Shown here piece by piece: positions 7,888 to 15,791 of a stretch of DNA of 16,404 nucleotides. Position numbers and translations under genes: made by a program. Each line of letters begins with the position of its first letter. Within the stretch, counting starts at the first letter, position 1. The DNA lies in the NCBI GenBank assembly GCA_015486785.1, contig WFQZ01000259.1:1-16404 (forward strand), read 5' to 3'. The stretch is from Thermoflexales bacterium. GTDB taxonomy: Bacteria; Chloroflexota; Anaerolineae; B4-G1; SLSP01. The notes under the pieces were generated by a model, which made no database searches, was not told where the DNA came from, and saw only the letters and a program-made list of their open reading frames with translations.

Positions 7888-8555
7888 ACGGCAAGCACTC
7901 CTTCAGCCCTGGCGTCACAGAGATCGCGCAGGGCGCAAGATTCACATTGCGGGCGACGGGCACGGCACGTATGACGGCCATGCTCAATGAGGTTGAGGTG
8001 GAAGGCGCGGTAGATGCGCGGCGGCACCAGTGCTTCCAACAGCTCGTGCGCTTTTTCGCGCGAGGTGCGCGGCGGGATCAGCCCCAGGCGGCGGGTCACG
8101 CGGTGGATGTGCGTATCAACAGGGAAGGCGGGCATCCCCAGCGTGAAGAGGAGCACGATGGCCGCGGTCTTCGGGCCGACGCCCTTGAGGCCGGTGAGCC
8201 AACGACGCGCCTCGTCCACCGGCATTTGACGCAGGAAGTCCAAGTTCAATGCGCCGCGCTCGGCAGTGATGCGGCGCAGAGCCTCTTGAATGCGCGGGGC
8301 TTTCGTCGTGGAAAGGCCCGCCGGGCGGATGAGATCGGTCACTGCGGCTAACGGGGCGTCTCGCACCGCTTCCCAGGTGGGGAAACGCTCGCGCAATCTC
8401 GCGTAGGCCAGGTCGCGGTTGCGGTCGTTGGTGTTCTGGCTGAGGATGGTGTTGATCAACTCGTCCAGCGGAGCTTTGGGCACGTACTTGGGACAATCGC
8501 CGTAAATTTCCAGCAAGCGGCGGTGAACTTCCAAGGCTTTCTCACGCGGCTCCAC
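7884..8555 (-). CDS. nth: Endonuclease III, DNA glycosylase/AP lyase with 4Fe-4S cluster (223 aa)
   Basis: This base-excision repair enzyme removes oxidised pyrimidines from DNA and cuts the strand at the resulting abasic site. The helix-hairpin-helix reads LKGVGPKTA with the catalytic lysine K129, followed by VDTHIHRV with the catalytic aspartate D147. Four cysteines, C197, C204, C207 and C213, have the canonical C-x6-C-x2-C-x5-C spacing of the iron-sulfur cluster. The 223-residue length fits the family (about 210). A GTG start at 8555 is chosen because GGAGGT (8561-8566) stands five bases upstream; a longer frame from 8603 would add an unlikely cysteine/arginine-rich tail inside the Nudix gene. 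With the GTG start the gene overlaps the Nudix 3' end by 14 bases. The segment ILSQNTNDRN is closer to the Nth-like subfamily common in archaea and Chloroflexota-type bacteria than to the E. coli enzyme; this is a by-eye comparison. Confidence 0.93.
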   Translation of the reverse strand: MEPREKALEVHRRLLEIYGDCPKYVPKAPLDELINTILSQNTNDRNRDLAYARLRERFPTWEAVRDAPLAAVTDLIRPAGLSTTKAPRIQEALRRITAERGALNLDFLRQMPVDEARRWLTGLKGVGPKTAAIVLLFTLGMPAFPVDTHIHRVTRRLGLIPPRTSREKAHELLEALVPPRIYRAFHLNLIEHGRHTCRARRPQCESCALRDLCDARAEGVLAV

Positions 8556-8988
8556 GCAGCACCTCCGCGCGAGCACACCGCACCCACTCTTTCTCGGCCT
8601 CAAACGTGAGCGAGTCCAACGCCTCCTCCCACGTCAGCCAGACGGGGAAGAACTGCTCTACATCCTGAGGCGGGCGGTCGCTTTGGTGCCGCGAGCGAAG
8701 TTGCATCAGGTAGTAACGCTCCGTGCGCTTGACGCGATACTTTTTCCAGGGGAAAACGACCAATTGCTCACCCAGCGGCGCGATAACCGCGAGATCGTCA
8801 TAGCCGGTCTCCTCGGCCACTTCACGCAGAGCCGCCGCAGCTGCGGATTCTCCTTCATCTACATGGCCCTTGGGCAAGCGGATTTCGTCGCGTGCGGGAC
8901 GTACCAGCACCAGGAGCAAGGTCCCCTCCGCGTTGGTGACGATCCCGCCGGCCGCCAGGTAAGTCAGCGAGACGGCATTGCCGCTCAT
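8542..8988 (-). CDS. Nudix hydrolase (148 aa)
   Basis: Nudix enzymes hydrolyse a nucleoside diphosphate linked to another group, often damaged nucleotides or dinucleoside polyphosphates, using a Mg-binding helix. The complete Nudix box G-x5-E-x7-REU-x-EE-x-GU is present from G41 (GHVDEGE) through REVAEETGY at R55-Y63. The LPKGHVDEGE wording resembles Ap4A-hydrolase/diphosphoinositol phosphatase-type members more than classical MutT, but substrate choice is inference. The ATG at 8988 overlaps the stop of the receiver-kinase gene as ATGA (8985-8988), and a GGAGAG element lies just upstream. Its own end overlaps the nth start, so nucleotide sanitation and base-excision repair may be produced together. 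Confidence 0.93.
   Translation of the reverse strand: MSGNAVSLTYLAAGGIVTNAEGTLLLVLVRPARDEIRLPKGHVDEGESAAAAALREVAEETGYDDLAVIAPLGEQLVVFPWKKYRVKRTERYYLMQLRSRHQSDRPPQDVEQFFPVWLTWEEALDSLTFEAEKEWVRCARAEVLRGAA
8561..8566 (-). promoter_or_regulatory. Ribosome binding site deciding the GTG start of nth
   Basis: Minus-strand GGAGGT stands five bases before the GTG at 8555 and lies inside the end of the Nudix coding sequence. It supports a start well downstream of the first possible one at 8603. Confidence 0.75.
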
Positions 8989-10109
8989 TCACTCTCTCCT
9001 GCGTAGACCGGCAGCCACAAGGTGAAGGTGCTGCCCTTGTCTAACACACTTTCCACCTCCACGTCGCCGCCCATGCAGCGGGCCAGCCCCCGCGCGATCT
9101 TCAAGCCCATACCCACGCCTTGCTGCTCCATCTTTTCACGGTTGATCTGGCGGAAATAGTCAAACAACTTGCCGATCTGGGCCGCGGGAATCCCAACGCC
9201 TTCATCACGCACGGCAATTCGAATCTGCCCTTCCGACGCCGTAACTACGACTGAGATCGTCTTGCCCCGCCGGCGGGTGAATTTGATGGCGTTGCTCAGT
9301 AACTGGGAAATGATCTCGGTTAGGAAGGAATCCAGCAGCTTGACCGGCGGCAACTGCTCCGGGCAATCGCAGATCAAAGTCAGCCCACGGGACTCGGCTT
9401 GATCGCGGTACTTTTCAACTGCCTGAAAGATAATGTCCCGCACGTCATACCGAGCTGTGGCCAGCACGTCAAACTCGCGGGCCGCTTCTCCGGTATCAAG
9501 CCGCACTACCAACAACATCTCTTCCACCAGGCGGGTGAGGCGATCCGCGCCTTTCTTGATGCCCTCCAGGAATTGCGGGAATTCGTCGGTGGACATGTTA
9601 GCCGCCTCCTCCAATGCCAGCTCGGTATAGCCGTAGACGTTGGTGAGGGGAGTACGCAATTCGTGGCTCAGGATCGTCACAATCTGCTGCTTCAGTTCGT
9701 TAAATTCTCCCTCGTTGGCCTGACGGATGGCGCGGGAACGGGCCAGCCGCGAGCGCACGGTTACCACCAACTCATCCGGGTCAAATGGCTTGATGATGTA
9801 ATCCTCCACGCCCATAGCCTTTCCCTTCAGCCGATCTTCTTTTTCCGCCTTGGCCGTCAAGAAGATGAAGGGGATCGGGACCCACTCAGAATGCTCGCGG
9901 ATGTGTTCATACAACTCGTATCCGTTCATGCGCGGCATCAGGATGTCCGCGATGATCAAATCCGGAGTTACTTCCGCCATCCTCTCCAAAGCCTCAACTC
10001 CATCTCCGGCGGTAATCACCTCATATCCGGCGTCTTCCAAAATATCCCGCACCGCCCATAACAATAACTCGTGATCTTCTACCGCAAGAATTTTGAATTT
10101 ACCGCTCAT
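8985..10109 (-). CDS. Response regulator-histidine kinase fusion (REC-HisKA-HATPase, 374 aa)
   Basis: This cytoplasmic protein has a receiver domain (about residues 5-122) joined to a histidine kinase. In the receiver the acidic pair is E11/D12, the phosphoacceptor is D55 (ADILMPRMNG), the switch threonine is T85 and the conserved lysine is K107 (IIKPF). The HisKA H-box SHELRTP carries H149, followed by an ATPase domain with the N-box LLSNAIKFT, G1 box RDEGVGIP and G2 box GVGMGLKI. All key residues are intact. There is no membrane segment and no DNA-binding domain. It starts 11 bases after the stop of the large sensor kinase, behind GAGGT at 10115-10119, so the sensor is its obvious phosphodonor. 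Kinase activity would then be gated by phosphorylation of D55; the downstream acceptor is not in this window. Confidence 0.93.
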   Translation of the reverse strand: MSGKFKILAVEDHELLLWAVRDILEDAGYEVITAGDGVEALERMAEVTPDLIIADILMPRMNGYELYEHIREHSEWVPIPFIFLTAKAEKEDRLKGKAMGVEDYIIKPFDPDELVVTVRSRLARSRAIRQANEGEFNELKQQIVTILSHELRTPLTNVYGYTELALEEAANMSTDEFPQFLEGIKKGADRLTRLVEEMLLVVRLDTGEAAREFDVLATARYDVRDIIFQAVEKYRDQAESRGLTLICDCPEQLPPVKLLDSFLTEIISQLLSNAIKFTRRRGKTISVVVTASEGQIRIAVRDEGVGIPAAQIGKLFDYFRQINREKMEQQGVGMGLKIARGLARCMGGDVEVESVLDKGSTFTLWLPVYAGESE

Positions 10110-10120
10110 CCCTCACCTCA

Positions 10121-13100
10121 CTACTGTTGATGATCTGATACTTTGCGAACCGGCTCATTTTCCGGCACACACACCAAGGATGAATTATCATCCATCGGGA
10201 AGCCGATGGTAAAGGTAGTGCCTCGTTGCGCTTCACTCTGCACGCGCACATATCCGCCATGCAATTCGACGATCTCTTTGACGATGGCCAACCCCAACCC
10301 GCTACCTTGAATTTGCCGCCGCTGCGGCTCCTGACCTCGGAAGAATCGCTCAAAAACATAGGGCAATTCATCTTCGGGAATGCCCATGCCGGTGTCAGAA
10401 ATCTCTATGACGGCCCAATGACGCTCACTTTCACAGGCCTCATACGTTTTCACCGTGATTTTGCCCCCCGGCGAAGTGTAATTGATCGCGTTGTCAATGA
10501 CGTTATTCAACACGTGCGAAACTTTCTCCGCATCCAACCGGACTTGCCGCACGCCCAAGGATAACTGGGTCTCTATCGCCAACTGGTGATTTTCAAACAG
10601 CAGATGATGGGCCTCCAGAATTGTGAGCACCAAACGATCCAGATCGGTGTCTCGCGGCGAGAGGCTCAATCGCCCGGCGTCAATGCGCGAAATTTCCAAA
10701 ATGTTGGCCACCAAGTCCACCAAACGCACGGAATCCCGCTCCAACGCCTCCAGGTAACGGGGGGCGCAATTTTGGGAATGGCGACGCAACAGCGTCACGT
10801 ACAGCCGAATGGAGGTGACCGGCGTGCGCAACTCGTGGGAAACATTGCTGATAAACTCGGATTTCATCCGCTCCAAGGCCTTGAGATGCGTCACATCGTG
10901 CAAAACGACCACCGTGGCGGACTCTTTTAACTCCGCTTGCTGCACCAGAGCCGCGCTCAGTTCCAGGTCCAATCCGGTCAGTTCCAGGATCAACGAAGTG
11001 GGATGTCCATGAACCGACTGGGACAACAGGCGGATGCTCTGGCGCAATCGCTCCGCGTCCAGCGGAGAAAGTGTCTGGCTCAGCCAACGTTGGGCCACAC
11101 GGTTCGATTGCACAATGTAGCCATCGCTATTCACAACCACGATGCCGTCGGTGGTGCTCTCCAACACGGCCTCCAGCCACTCGGTCTTGGCGGCCAGTTC
11201 CAAGGTACGTTGCTGAACGACGCGCTCCAGCTCTTCTGCGTAACGCACCTTTTGCTGGAAATGCCGCGCATGCTGAATCGCCATCGCCACGTGAGAGGTG
11301 AAAGCCTTGAGCCGCTGGGCATCTTGCGCATTGAACTGGTAGGCCCGCAAGCCGTTGACATTCAAGAAGCCCACCGTCTCCCCTTCCACCTGGATCGGCG
11401 CGGCGACGTAGGATCGCCGCCATTCCGTCTCGACGGAGCTGATCCACTCAGAAGCGCGGCGTGTATCTCCAATGACCACCGGCTCACCGGAGCGCAACAT
11501 ACGCATCAAGTTCGGGTACTGCTGCAAAGCGATAGGTTTAGCCGAAGAAGGATGCACATGCAGATGCTCATAGCCACGCCAACGTACCACCCGCGCGTGA
11601 TCGCCTTCCACCAACATCACATTGAAAGTATCGCCGGGCACCACCCGCGAGACTTGCTTCAAAATGCGATCCAAGACCTCGTCCAAGTCCAGCGAGCGGT
11701 TGACCAGCGAAGTAGCAACCTCCAAAGCCTCGGCCCACTCGCGTTCGGTGCGTTCCGATTCAAAAAGCCGCGCATTATCCAACGCAATCGCTATCGTGGC
11801 CGCAGCCGACTCCAGGAGCTTAAGGTGCTCTTGGTGGAAATACCCCAGAGTCGGGCTGCAAATGGTCAAAATGCCCAGCAAATTATCTCCGCGCAGCAGC
11901 GGGAGGCTCACCGCCGAGCGAATATCCTCATCCAGCCCCGGGATCACAGCCCAGCGGGGATCGTTCCGCACATCCTCAGCAATCATTACTTGGCGCGTCT
12001 GTGCTACCCAGCCTTGGACGCCCACGCCCAGACCGGCGATGAACTGTTGCAACAGCTCCTTGCCTTCCTGATCGTAGCCGAAGGACGCCGCGAGCACCAT
12101 CCGCTGCCCGGAACGATCCAGTGATAACAACAGACCGCGCACGCCCTCGAAAAAGGAGCACAATTCCTCCAGAGCCTGTTGCGCAACCTCCTGAAACACC
12201 AAACTGCTGTTCAGTTGACGGCTCAAACGGTACAACATCTCCAGGCTGGCCTTCTCCCGCTCCAACGCTTGAGTTTTGTTGCGCAAGTCATCACTCAAGA
12301 AGGCTTGCGCGATCAACTCGGCAACCTGCCCGGCGAACCAACTTTCATCGGGGGACCACTTACGGATTTCGGTGTGCTCACAACACAGAATCCCCGCCAC
12401 CTCCCCGTGAATGCGGATGGGGACTTCAATGGAGGCCCGGACGCCGTAAGGCTCCCAATAATCCTTCGTCAGCTCCGAAGTGCGGGGGTCTTCACGCACA
12501 TTTTCAACGTCCAACATCAGGCCGGCATAGAGCGCGGCGGAATAACGAGGATATTGCTCTAAGTTAATGGCTGAATCCCGGCAATCCACCGGCTGCCCAT
12601 CCGCGTATGACACCAAGCACACTGCCGTGTACTCATCGGCCAGAATGCGCCAAATTCCCACCTGCGCCACCCCCAGGACGTCAGCCGTCAAGCGGGCGAT
12701 CATCGCCAAGCCGGTTTCGAGGTCTCCTTCCACCAACGCCGCTTCCGTGCTCATCCGCACCAGAGCTTGATGTTGCTCACGGAACTGAAGCCGCTTGCGG
12801 CGATCCAGTTCCTCCGACGCCAGCCGCGCCGAAGCGTCCCGAAGCGTGCCCATCACGGCAATATCACCCTGGTAGTGAATGAGCGTGACACTGAGATCCA
12901 CCGGCACGCGGTGACCATCCCGATGCAGAAGCCGCAGCGAATACTCCAAGGGGGCCGGCTGGCCGGACAATCTCCGGCGGTAGAAAGAGAAAGTCCGTTC
13001 CCGATCCTCCGGAGCGACAAGGTCTCGTGCGTCCCGTCCCAGAAGCTCCGCCACCGGATAGCCCACCAGTCGAGAAAACGCGCCATTGACAAAGACCAGC

Positions 13101-13972
13101 TTGTAATCCTTGAGGATGTAAACCGCGTCCTGCATCCGCTCCAAGAGCCAGCGATAGCGCGTTTCAAGGTAATTCAGCGATTGTAAAGCCTCGACCTTCT
13201 CCGTAATGTCCTGCGCCCACACCAAGAGCAGCTTCCGCCGTCCGTCTGGGTAAAACAGCGGGTGACGCACCACCTCCAATTGTATGGTTTTCCCATTGGG
13301 TAAGGGGTGCCGCTCCTGCGCCTTCTGAACACTCCCTTGCTCCCAGGCCAGCTCCTCTTGTTGAGAACAAGAGCGCAACACATCGCCATAATGAGGGAGT
13401 AAATCCGCCACCTCTTCATTAGTCAAGCCGCGATAGGAAAAATCCTTCAGCCCCAACATATCTCTTACGGCTTGATTCGCGTCAATCCAGTGGCCGTCTC
13501 CGGCCTTGAGGCACACCATGCCCGGCAGAGCATCGAAGAACATCCGGAAATTATCACAGCAATCCGCGAGGTGCTCACGCACGCCCCGCCAGGCAGCGGA
13601 GAGCCGCGCCGTAACGAGCACATATCGCACCGACGGCCCTGGGGCACATTCCACGACAATTTCCCAGGATTCAGGAGTCTGTATCGTGGGCAACTCGGCT
13701 TCCACGGTGACGGACGTCCGCCGCGCACAAGCATCTTGAATCGTAGCGGCTACTTCAGCCCCAAAGACATGCTCCAGCGTCAGCTTGTCCCAAGAAGCAC
13801 GGTCAAGCGGCTCCTGGAATCCCCAGAATGTGAGGGCCGTATCGTTCAGCGCCACCAGACGGCCTGCGGGCATGGAAAATGCGAAGATCGCTTCCTGTAG
13901 CCCGCTCTGCAGCGAGAGAATACAAGCATCACGCGAGGATTTCTGACCTTCTGTATTCCGAGCCATTTCCAT
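10121..13972 (-). CDS. Soluble multi-PAS/GAF sensor histidine kinase (1283 aa)
   Basis: No membrane helix is seen, so it senses cytoplasmic or diffusible signals. Approximate domains: PAS-like (15-130), PAS (140-260; ALPGMVCLKAGDGHWIDAN), PAS (270-385; VFVNGAFSRLVGYPVAELLG), GAF (402-560), GAF (585-737), GAF (750-905), a coiled coil (900-930), PAS-like (932-1030), HisKA with H1046 in the H-box SHELRTP, and an ATPase domain (1145-1260) with N-box NNVIDNAINYT, G1 box DTGMGIP and G2 box GSGLGLAI. No receiver or output domain is attached. No bilin- or haem-binding cysteine/histidine could be assigned, so the ligand is unknown. Start: ATG 13972 has GGAGAGGG at 13975-13982; a GTG at 13990 and ATGs at 13984 and 13966 are alternatives with poorer spacing. 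It is the first gene of the cluster and is divergent from the gene at 14101. Confidence 0.92.
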   Translation of the reverse strand: MEMARNTEGQKSSRDACILSLQSGLQEAIFAFSMPAGRLVALNDTALTFWGFQEPLDRASWDKLTLEHVFGAEVAATIQDACARRTSVTVEAELPTIQTPESWEIVVECAPGPSVRYVLVTARLSAAWRGVREHLADCCDNFRMFFDALPGMVCLKAGDGHWIDANQAVRDMLGLKDFSYRGLTNEEVADLLPHYGDVLRSCSQQEELAWEQGSVQKAQERHPLPNGKTIQLEVVRHPLFYPDGRRKLLLVWAQDITEKVEALQSLNYLETRYRWLLERMQDAVYILKDYKLVFVNGAFSRLVGYPVAELLGRDARDLVAPEDRERTFSFYRRRLSGQPAPLEYSLRLLHRDGHRVPVDLSVTLIHYQGDIAVMGTLRDASARLASEELDRRKRLQFREQHQALVRMSTEAALVEGDLETGLAMIARLTADVLGVAQVGIWRILADEYTAVCLVSYADGQPVDCRDSAINLEQYPRYSAALYAGLMLDVENVREDPRTSELTKDYWEPYGVRASIEVPIRIHGEVAGILCCEHTEIRKWSPDESWFAGQVAELIAQAFLSDDLRNKTQALEREKASLEMLYRLSRQLNSSLVFQEVAQQALEELCSFFEGVRGLLLSLDRSGQRMVLAASFGYDQEGKELLQQFIAGLGVGVQGWVAQTRQVMIAEDVRNDPRWAVIPGLDEDIRSAVSLPLLRGDNLLGILTICSPTLGYFHQEHLKLLESAAATIAIALDNARLFESERTEREWAEALEVATSLVNRSLDLDEVLDRILKQVSRVVPGDTFNVMLVEGDHARVVRWRGYEHLHVHPSSAKPIALQQYPNLMRMLRSGEPVVIGDTRRASEWISSVETEWRRSYVAAPIQVEGETVGFLNVNGLRAYQFNAQDAQRLKAFTSHVAMAIQHARHFQQKVRYAEELERVVQQRTLELAAKTEWLEAVLESTTDGIVVVNSDGYIVQSNRVAQRWLSQTLSPLDAERLRQSIRLLSQSVHGHPTSLILELTGLDLELSAALVQQAELKESATVVVLHDVTHLKALERMKSEFISNVSHELRTPVTSIRLYVTLLRRHSQNCAPRYLEALERDSVRLVDLVANILEISRIDAGRLSLSPRDTDLDRLVLTILEAHHLLFENHQLAIETQLSLGVRQVRLDAEKVSHVLNNVIDNAINYTSPGGKITVKTYEACESERHWAVIEISDTGMGIPEDELPYVFERFFRGQEPQRRQIQGSGLGLAIVKEIVELHGGYVRVQSEAQRGTTFTIGFPMDDNSSLVCVPENEPVRKVSDHQQ

Positions 13973-14002
13973 AACCCTCTCCATAGGCACTGAATCAAAG
14001 CC

Positions 14003-14030
14003 AGTCTAGCACAGCCCGCACTAAAATCAA
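14003..14030 (-). promoter_or_regulatory. Candidate promoter of the kinase cluster
   Basis: On the minus strand TTGATT (14025-14030) is followed after 16 bases by TAGACT (14003-14008), with TG one base before the -10 as in extended -10 promoters. Transcription would begin near 13996, giving a leader of about 24 bases to the ATG at 13972. Matches are partial (4 of 6 each). Confidence 0.4.
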
Positions 14031-14041
14031 AGCCCGGTCGG

Positions 14042-14069
14042 TTGCCCCATCCAATGAACCCGTTATGAT
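14042..14069 (+). promoter_or_regulatory. Candidate promoter for the 14101 gene and the MFS transporter
   Basis: TTGCCC (14042-14047) and TATGAT (14064-14069) are separated by 16 bases and resemble a sigma-70-type promoter. The predicted start near 14076 leaves a leader of about 25 bases containing GGAG at 14091-14094. It lies back-to-back with the kinase-cluster promoter, separated by about a dozen bases, so the two could influence each other. Confidence 0.45.
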
Positions 14070-14100
14070 AAGCTGCATAAATTTCCGGTAGGAGCTGACC

Positions 14101-14574
14101 ATGAACGTGATTTTATTTCCGTATGTGCGGCGCACGTGGCATGTGGCGCAACCTTCCCCTCAGATATTGCGCCGCCTTGACCGCGCTCTGCTGAAGGAAT
14201 CCGCGCCCGCGCCCACAAAATCCATCGGCTATCGCGGCACCGTCGAAGGCGAACTATTCCGCTTCCGCCGCGCGATCAACTACACCAACTACTTCCTGCC
14301 CGTAGTCCAAGGCCGCGTGCAAGCAGAAGATTCGGGGGCCTCCGTGCGCGTGCTGATCAGCCCCAAACTGCTCGTGTTGGCCTTGCAAGCGATTTGGGCC
14401 TTGTTCTGGATTCAGATCTTCTTCATCGGGCTGCTGGTGCCCGAAATCTGGATCAGCCCCCTGACCAGCGCGGTGATCTTCGTCCTCACCTACGGGCTGA
14501 TGCTGGCGAGTTTCCGGGCAGAAGCCCGCCGCATCGTGCAATTCCTATCCGCAACCCTGGGAGAGACCCAATGA
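14101..14574 (+). CDS. Small two-helix membrane protein, function unknown (157 aa)
   Basis: I recognise the style of a widespread unnamed family rather than a defined function. A soluble N-terminal region of about 85 residues contains a conserved-looking core (GELFRFRRAINYTNYFLPVV followed by GRV), which resembles proteins with an F-x-RR-x5-N-x-F-x-P-V-x-G pattern. Two hydrophobic helices follow at about 88-113 and 119-138, with a short basic, cytosolic C-terminus. The ATG has GGAG six bases upstream. Its stop overlaps the start of the MFS transporter as ATGA (14571-14574), which suggests coupled production. Whether it acts with the transporter is unknown. Confidence 0.8.
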   Translation: MNVILFPYVRRTWHVAQPSPQILRRLDRALLKESAPAPTKSIGYRGTVEGELFRFRRAINYTNYFLPVVQGRVQAEDSGASVRVLISPKLLVLALQAIWALFWIQIFFIGLLVPEIWISPLTSAVIFVLTYGLMLASFRAEARRIVQFLSATLGETQ

Positions 14575-15791
14575 AGCACAAAAATCTTCTCGCGCGAGCG
14601 CGTACCCTGTACCACGAATACCCTCAACCATTCTGGATACTCATCGGGGCGTTATTCGTGGATCGCTTGGGCGGCTCAATGATCTTCCCCTTCTTCTCGC
14701 TCTACATCACCCAAAAATTCGGCGTGGGGATGACCGAAGTGGGATTCATCTTCACCGTGTACTCCATCACCAGCGTAGCGGGCGGACTGGTCGGCGGCGC
14801 ACTGACCGACCGCATCGGGCGTAAGACTATGCTCCTTGCCGGGCTGCTCATCAGCGGCCTCAGCAGCTTGCTGATGGGGCTGATCAACACCTACGCCACA
14901 TTTTTCACGTTGGCTATCTTCGTAGGGCTGTTTTCCAACCTGGGCGGCCCGGCGCAACAAGCGATGATGGCCGATCTCCTGCCCGGTGAGCAGCGGGCCC
15001 AAGGATTCGGCATCCTGCGCGTGGTCGCCAACCTGGCCGTCGTGATCGGCCCCGCGCTCGGCGGGATGTTCATCAGCTACTCCTATATGACGGTCTTCAT
15101 CGGCGATGCCGTCCTCAGCACGCTCACCGCCATCTTCGTATTCTGGAAACTGCCGGAAACGGCCACGAACCTAAGCGAGCAAACCTTACAGGAGACCTTC
15201 CAGGGGTACGGCATCGTGCTGCGCAACACGGCGTTCATGCTTTTTATGGCTGCCGGTATCTTGATGCGCCTGGTAGCGATGCAGATGGGATCAACCTTGG
15301 CCGTCTACCTGCGGGATACGCAAGGCATCCCGCCGCGCGGCTTCGGCTACCTGCTCAGCCTCAACGCCTTCTTGGTGGTGCTGCTCCAATTCCCCATCAC
15401 CCGGCGGACCGTAAAATATCCGCCCTTGCTGGTGATGGCCGTCGGCGCGATGCTGTACGCCATCGGATTCGGGATGTTCGGCCTGGTCGCCTCGTATGGC
15501 TGGTTCATCGTAGCCGTGATCGTGCTCACCAGTGGTGAAATGCTGGCCTCCCCCACCAGCCAAGCCTTGGTTGCGGAATTTGCGCCGGGGACTATGCGGG
15601 GACGTTACATGGCCGTCTTCGAGTTCAGTTGGGTCATTCCGTCGGCCATCGGCCCGCTGCTCGCCGGCCTGGTGATGGACAACACCGATCCCCGCTTCGT
15701 CTGGTACGCGGCCTTCGTCATCGGAGCGATCTCGGCGGCGATGTTCGTGCTGCTGTGGCGTCGGGTGGAGCGCGGTCAGTCGGCGGAGTGA
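14571..15791 (+). CDS. MFS transporter, drug/proton-antiporter-like (406 aa)
   Basis: This is a major facilitator superfamily membrane transporter of about 12 helices, most like the DHA1 (drug:H+ antiporter) group by length and motif. Motif A between helices 2 and 3 reads GGALTDRIGRK (D80, R81, G83, R84, K85). The mid-first-half segment with MMADLLPGEQRAQGFG and RVVANLAVVIGPALGG is typical of the same group, as is the conserved FFSLYIT in helix 1. The ATG at 14571 overlaps the stop of the preceding gene and has GGAG seven bases upstream; a longer frame opening at 14394 lies inside that gene and is not used. The substrate cannot be predicted. The gene ends inside the 3' end of the convergent adenylyltransferase gene. 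Confidence 0.92.
   Translation: MKHKNLLARARTLYHEYPQPFWILIGALFVDRLGGSMIFPFFSLYITQKFGVGMTEVGFIFTVYSITSVAGGLVGGALTDRIGRKTMLLAGLLISGLSSLLMGLINTYATFFTLAIFVGLFSNLGGPAQQAMMADLLPGEQRAQGFGILRVVANLAVVIGPALGGMFISYSYMTVFIGDAVLSTLTAIFVFWKLPETATNLSEQTLQETFQGYGIVLRNTAFMLFMAAGILMRLVAMQMGSTLAVYLRDTQGIPPRGFGYLLSLNAFLVVLLQFPITRRTVKYPPLLVMAVGAMLYAIGFGMFGLVASYGWFIVAVIVLTSGEMLASPTSQALVAEFAPGTMRGRYMAVFEFSWVIPSAIGPLLAGLVMDNTDPRFVWYAAFVIGAISAAMFVLLWRRVERGQSAE

Noticed and set aside
8556..8603. N-terminal extension of endonuclease III
   Set aside because: It would add a Cys/Arg-rich tail overlapping the Nudix gene; GGAGGT five bases before the GTG at 8555 fits better.
10937..12124. 395-codon plus-strand frame antisense to the sensor kinase
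   Set aside because: No motif or ribosome binding site supports it, and the minus strand encodes an intact GAF/PAS kinase across the same bases.
14394..14570. Upstream extension of the MFS frame
   Set aside because: The added residues are hydrophilic, Arg/Pro-rich and lie wholly inside the preceding gene; the ATG at 14571 has its own ribosome binding site.
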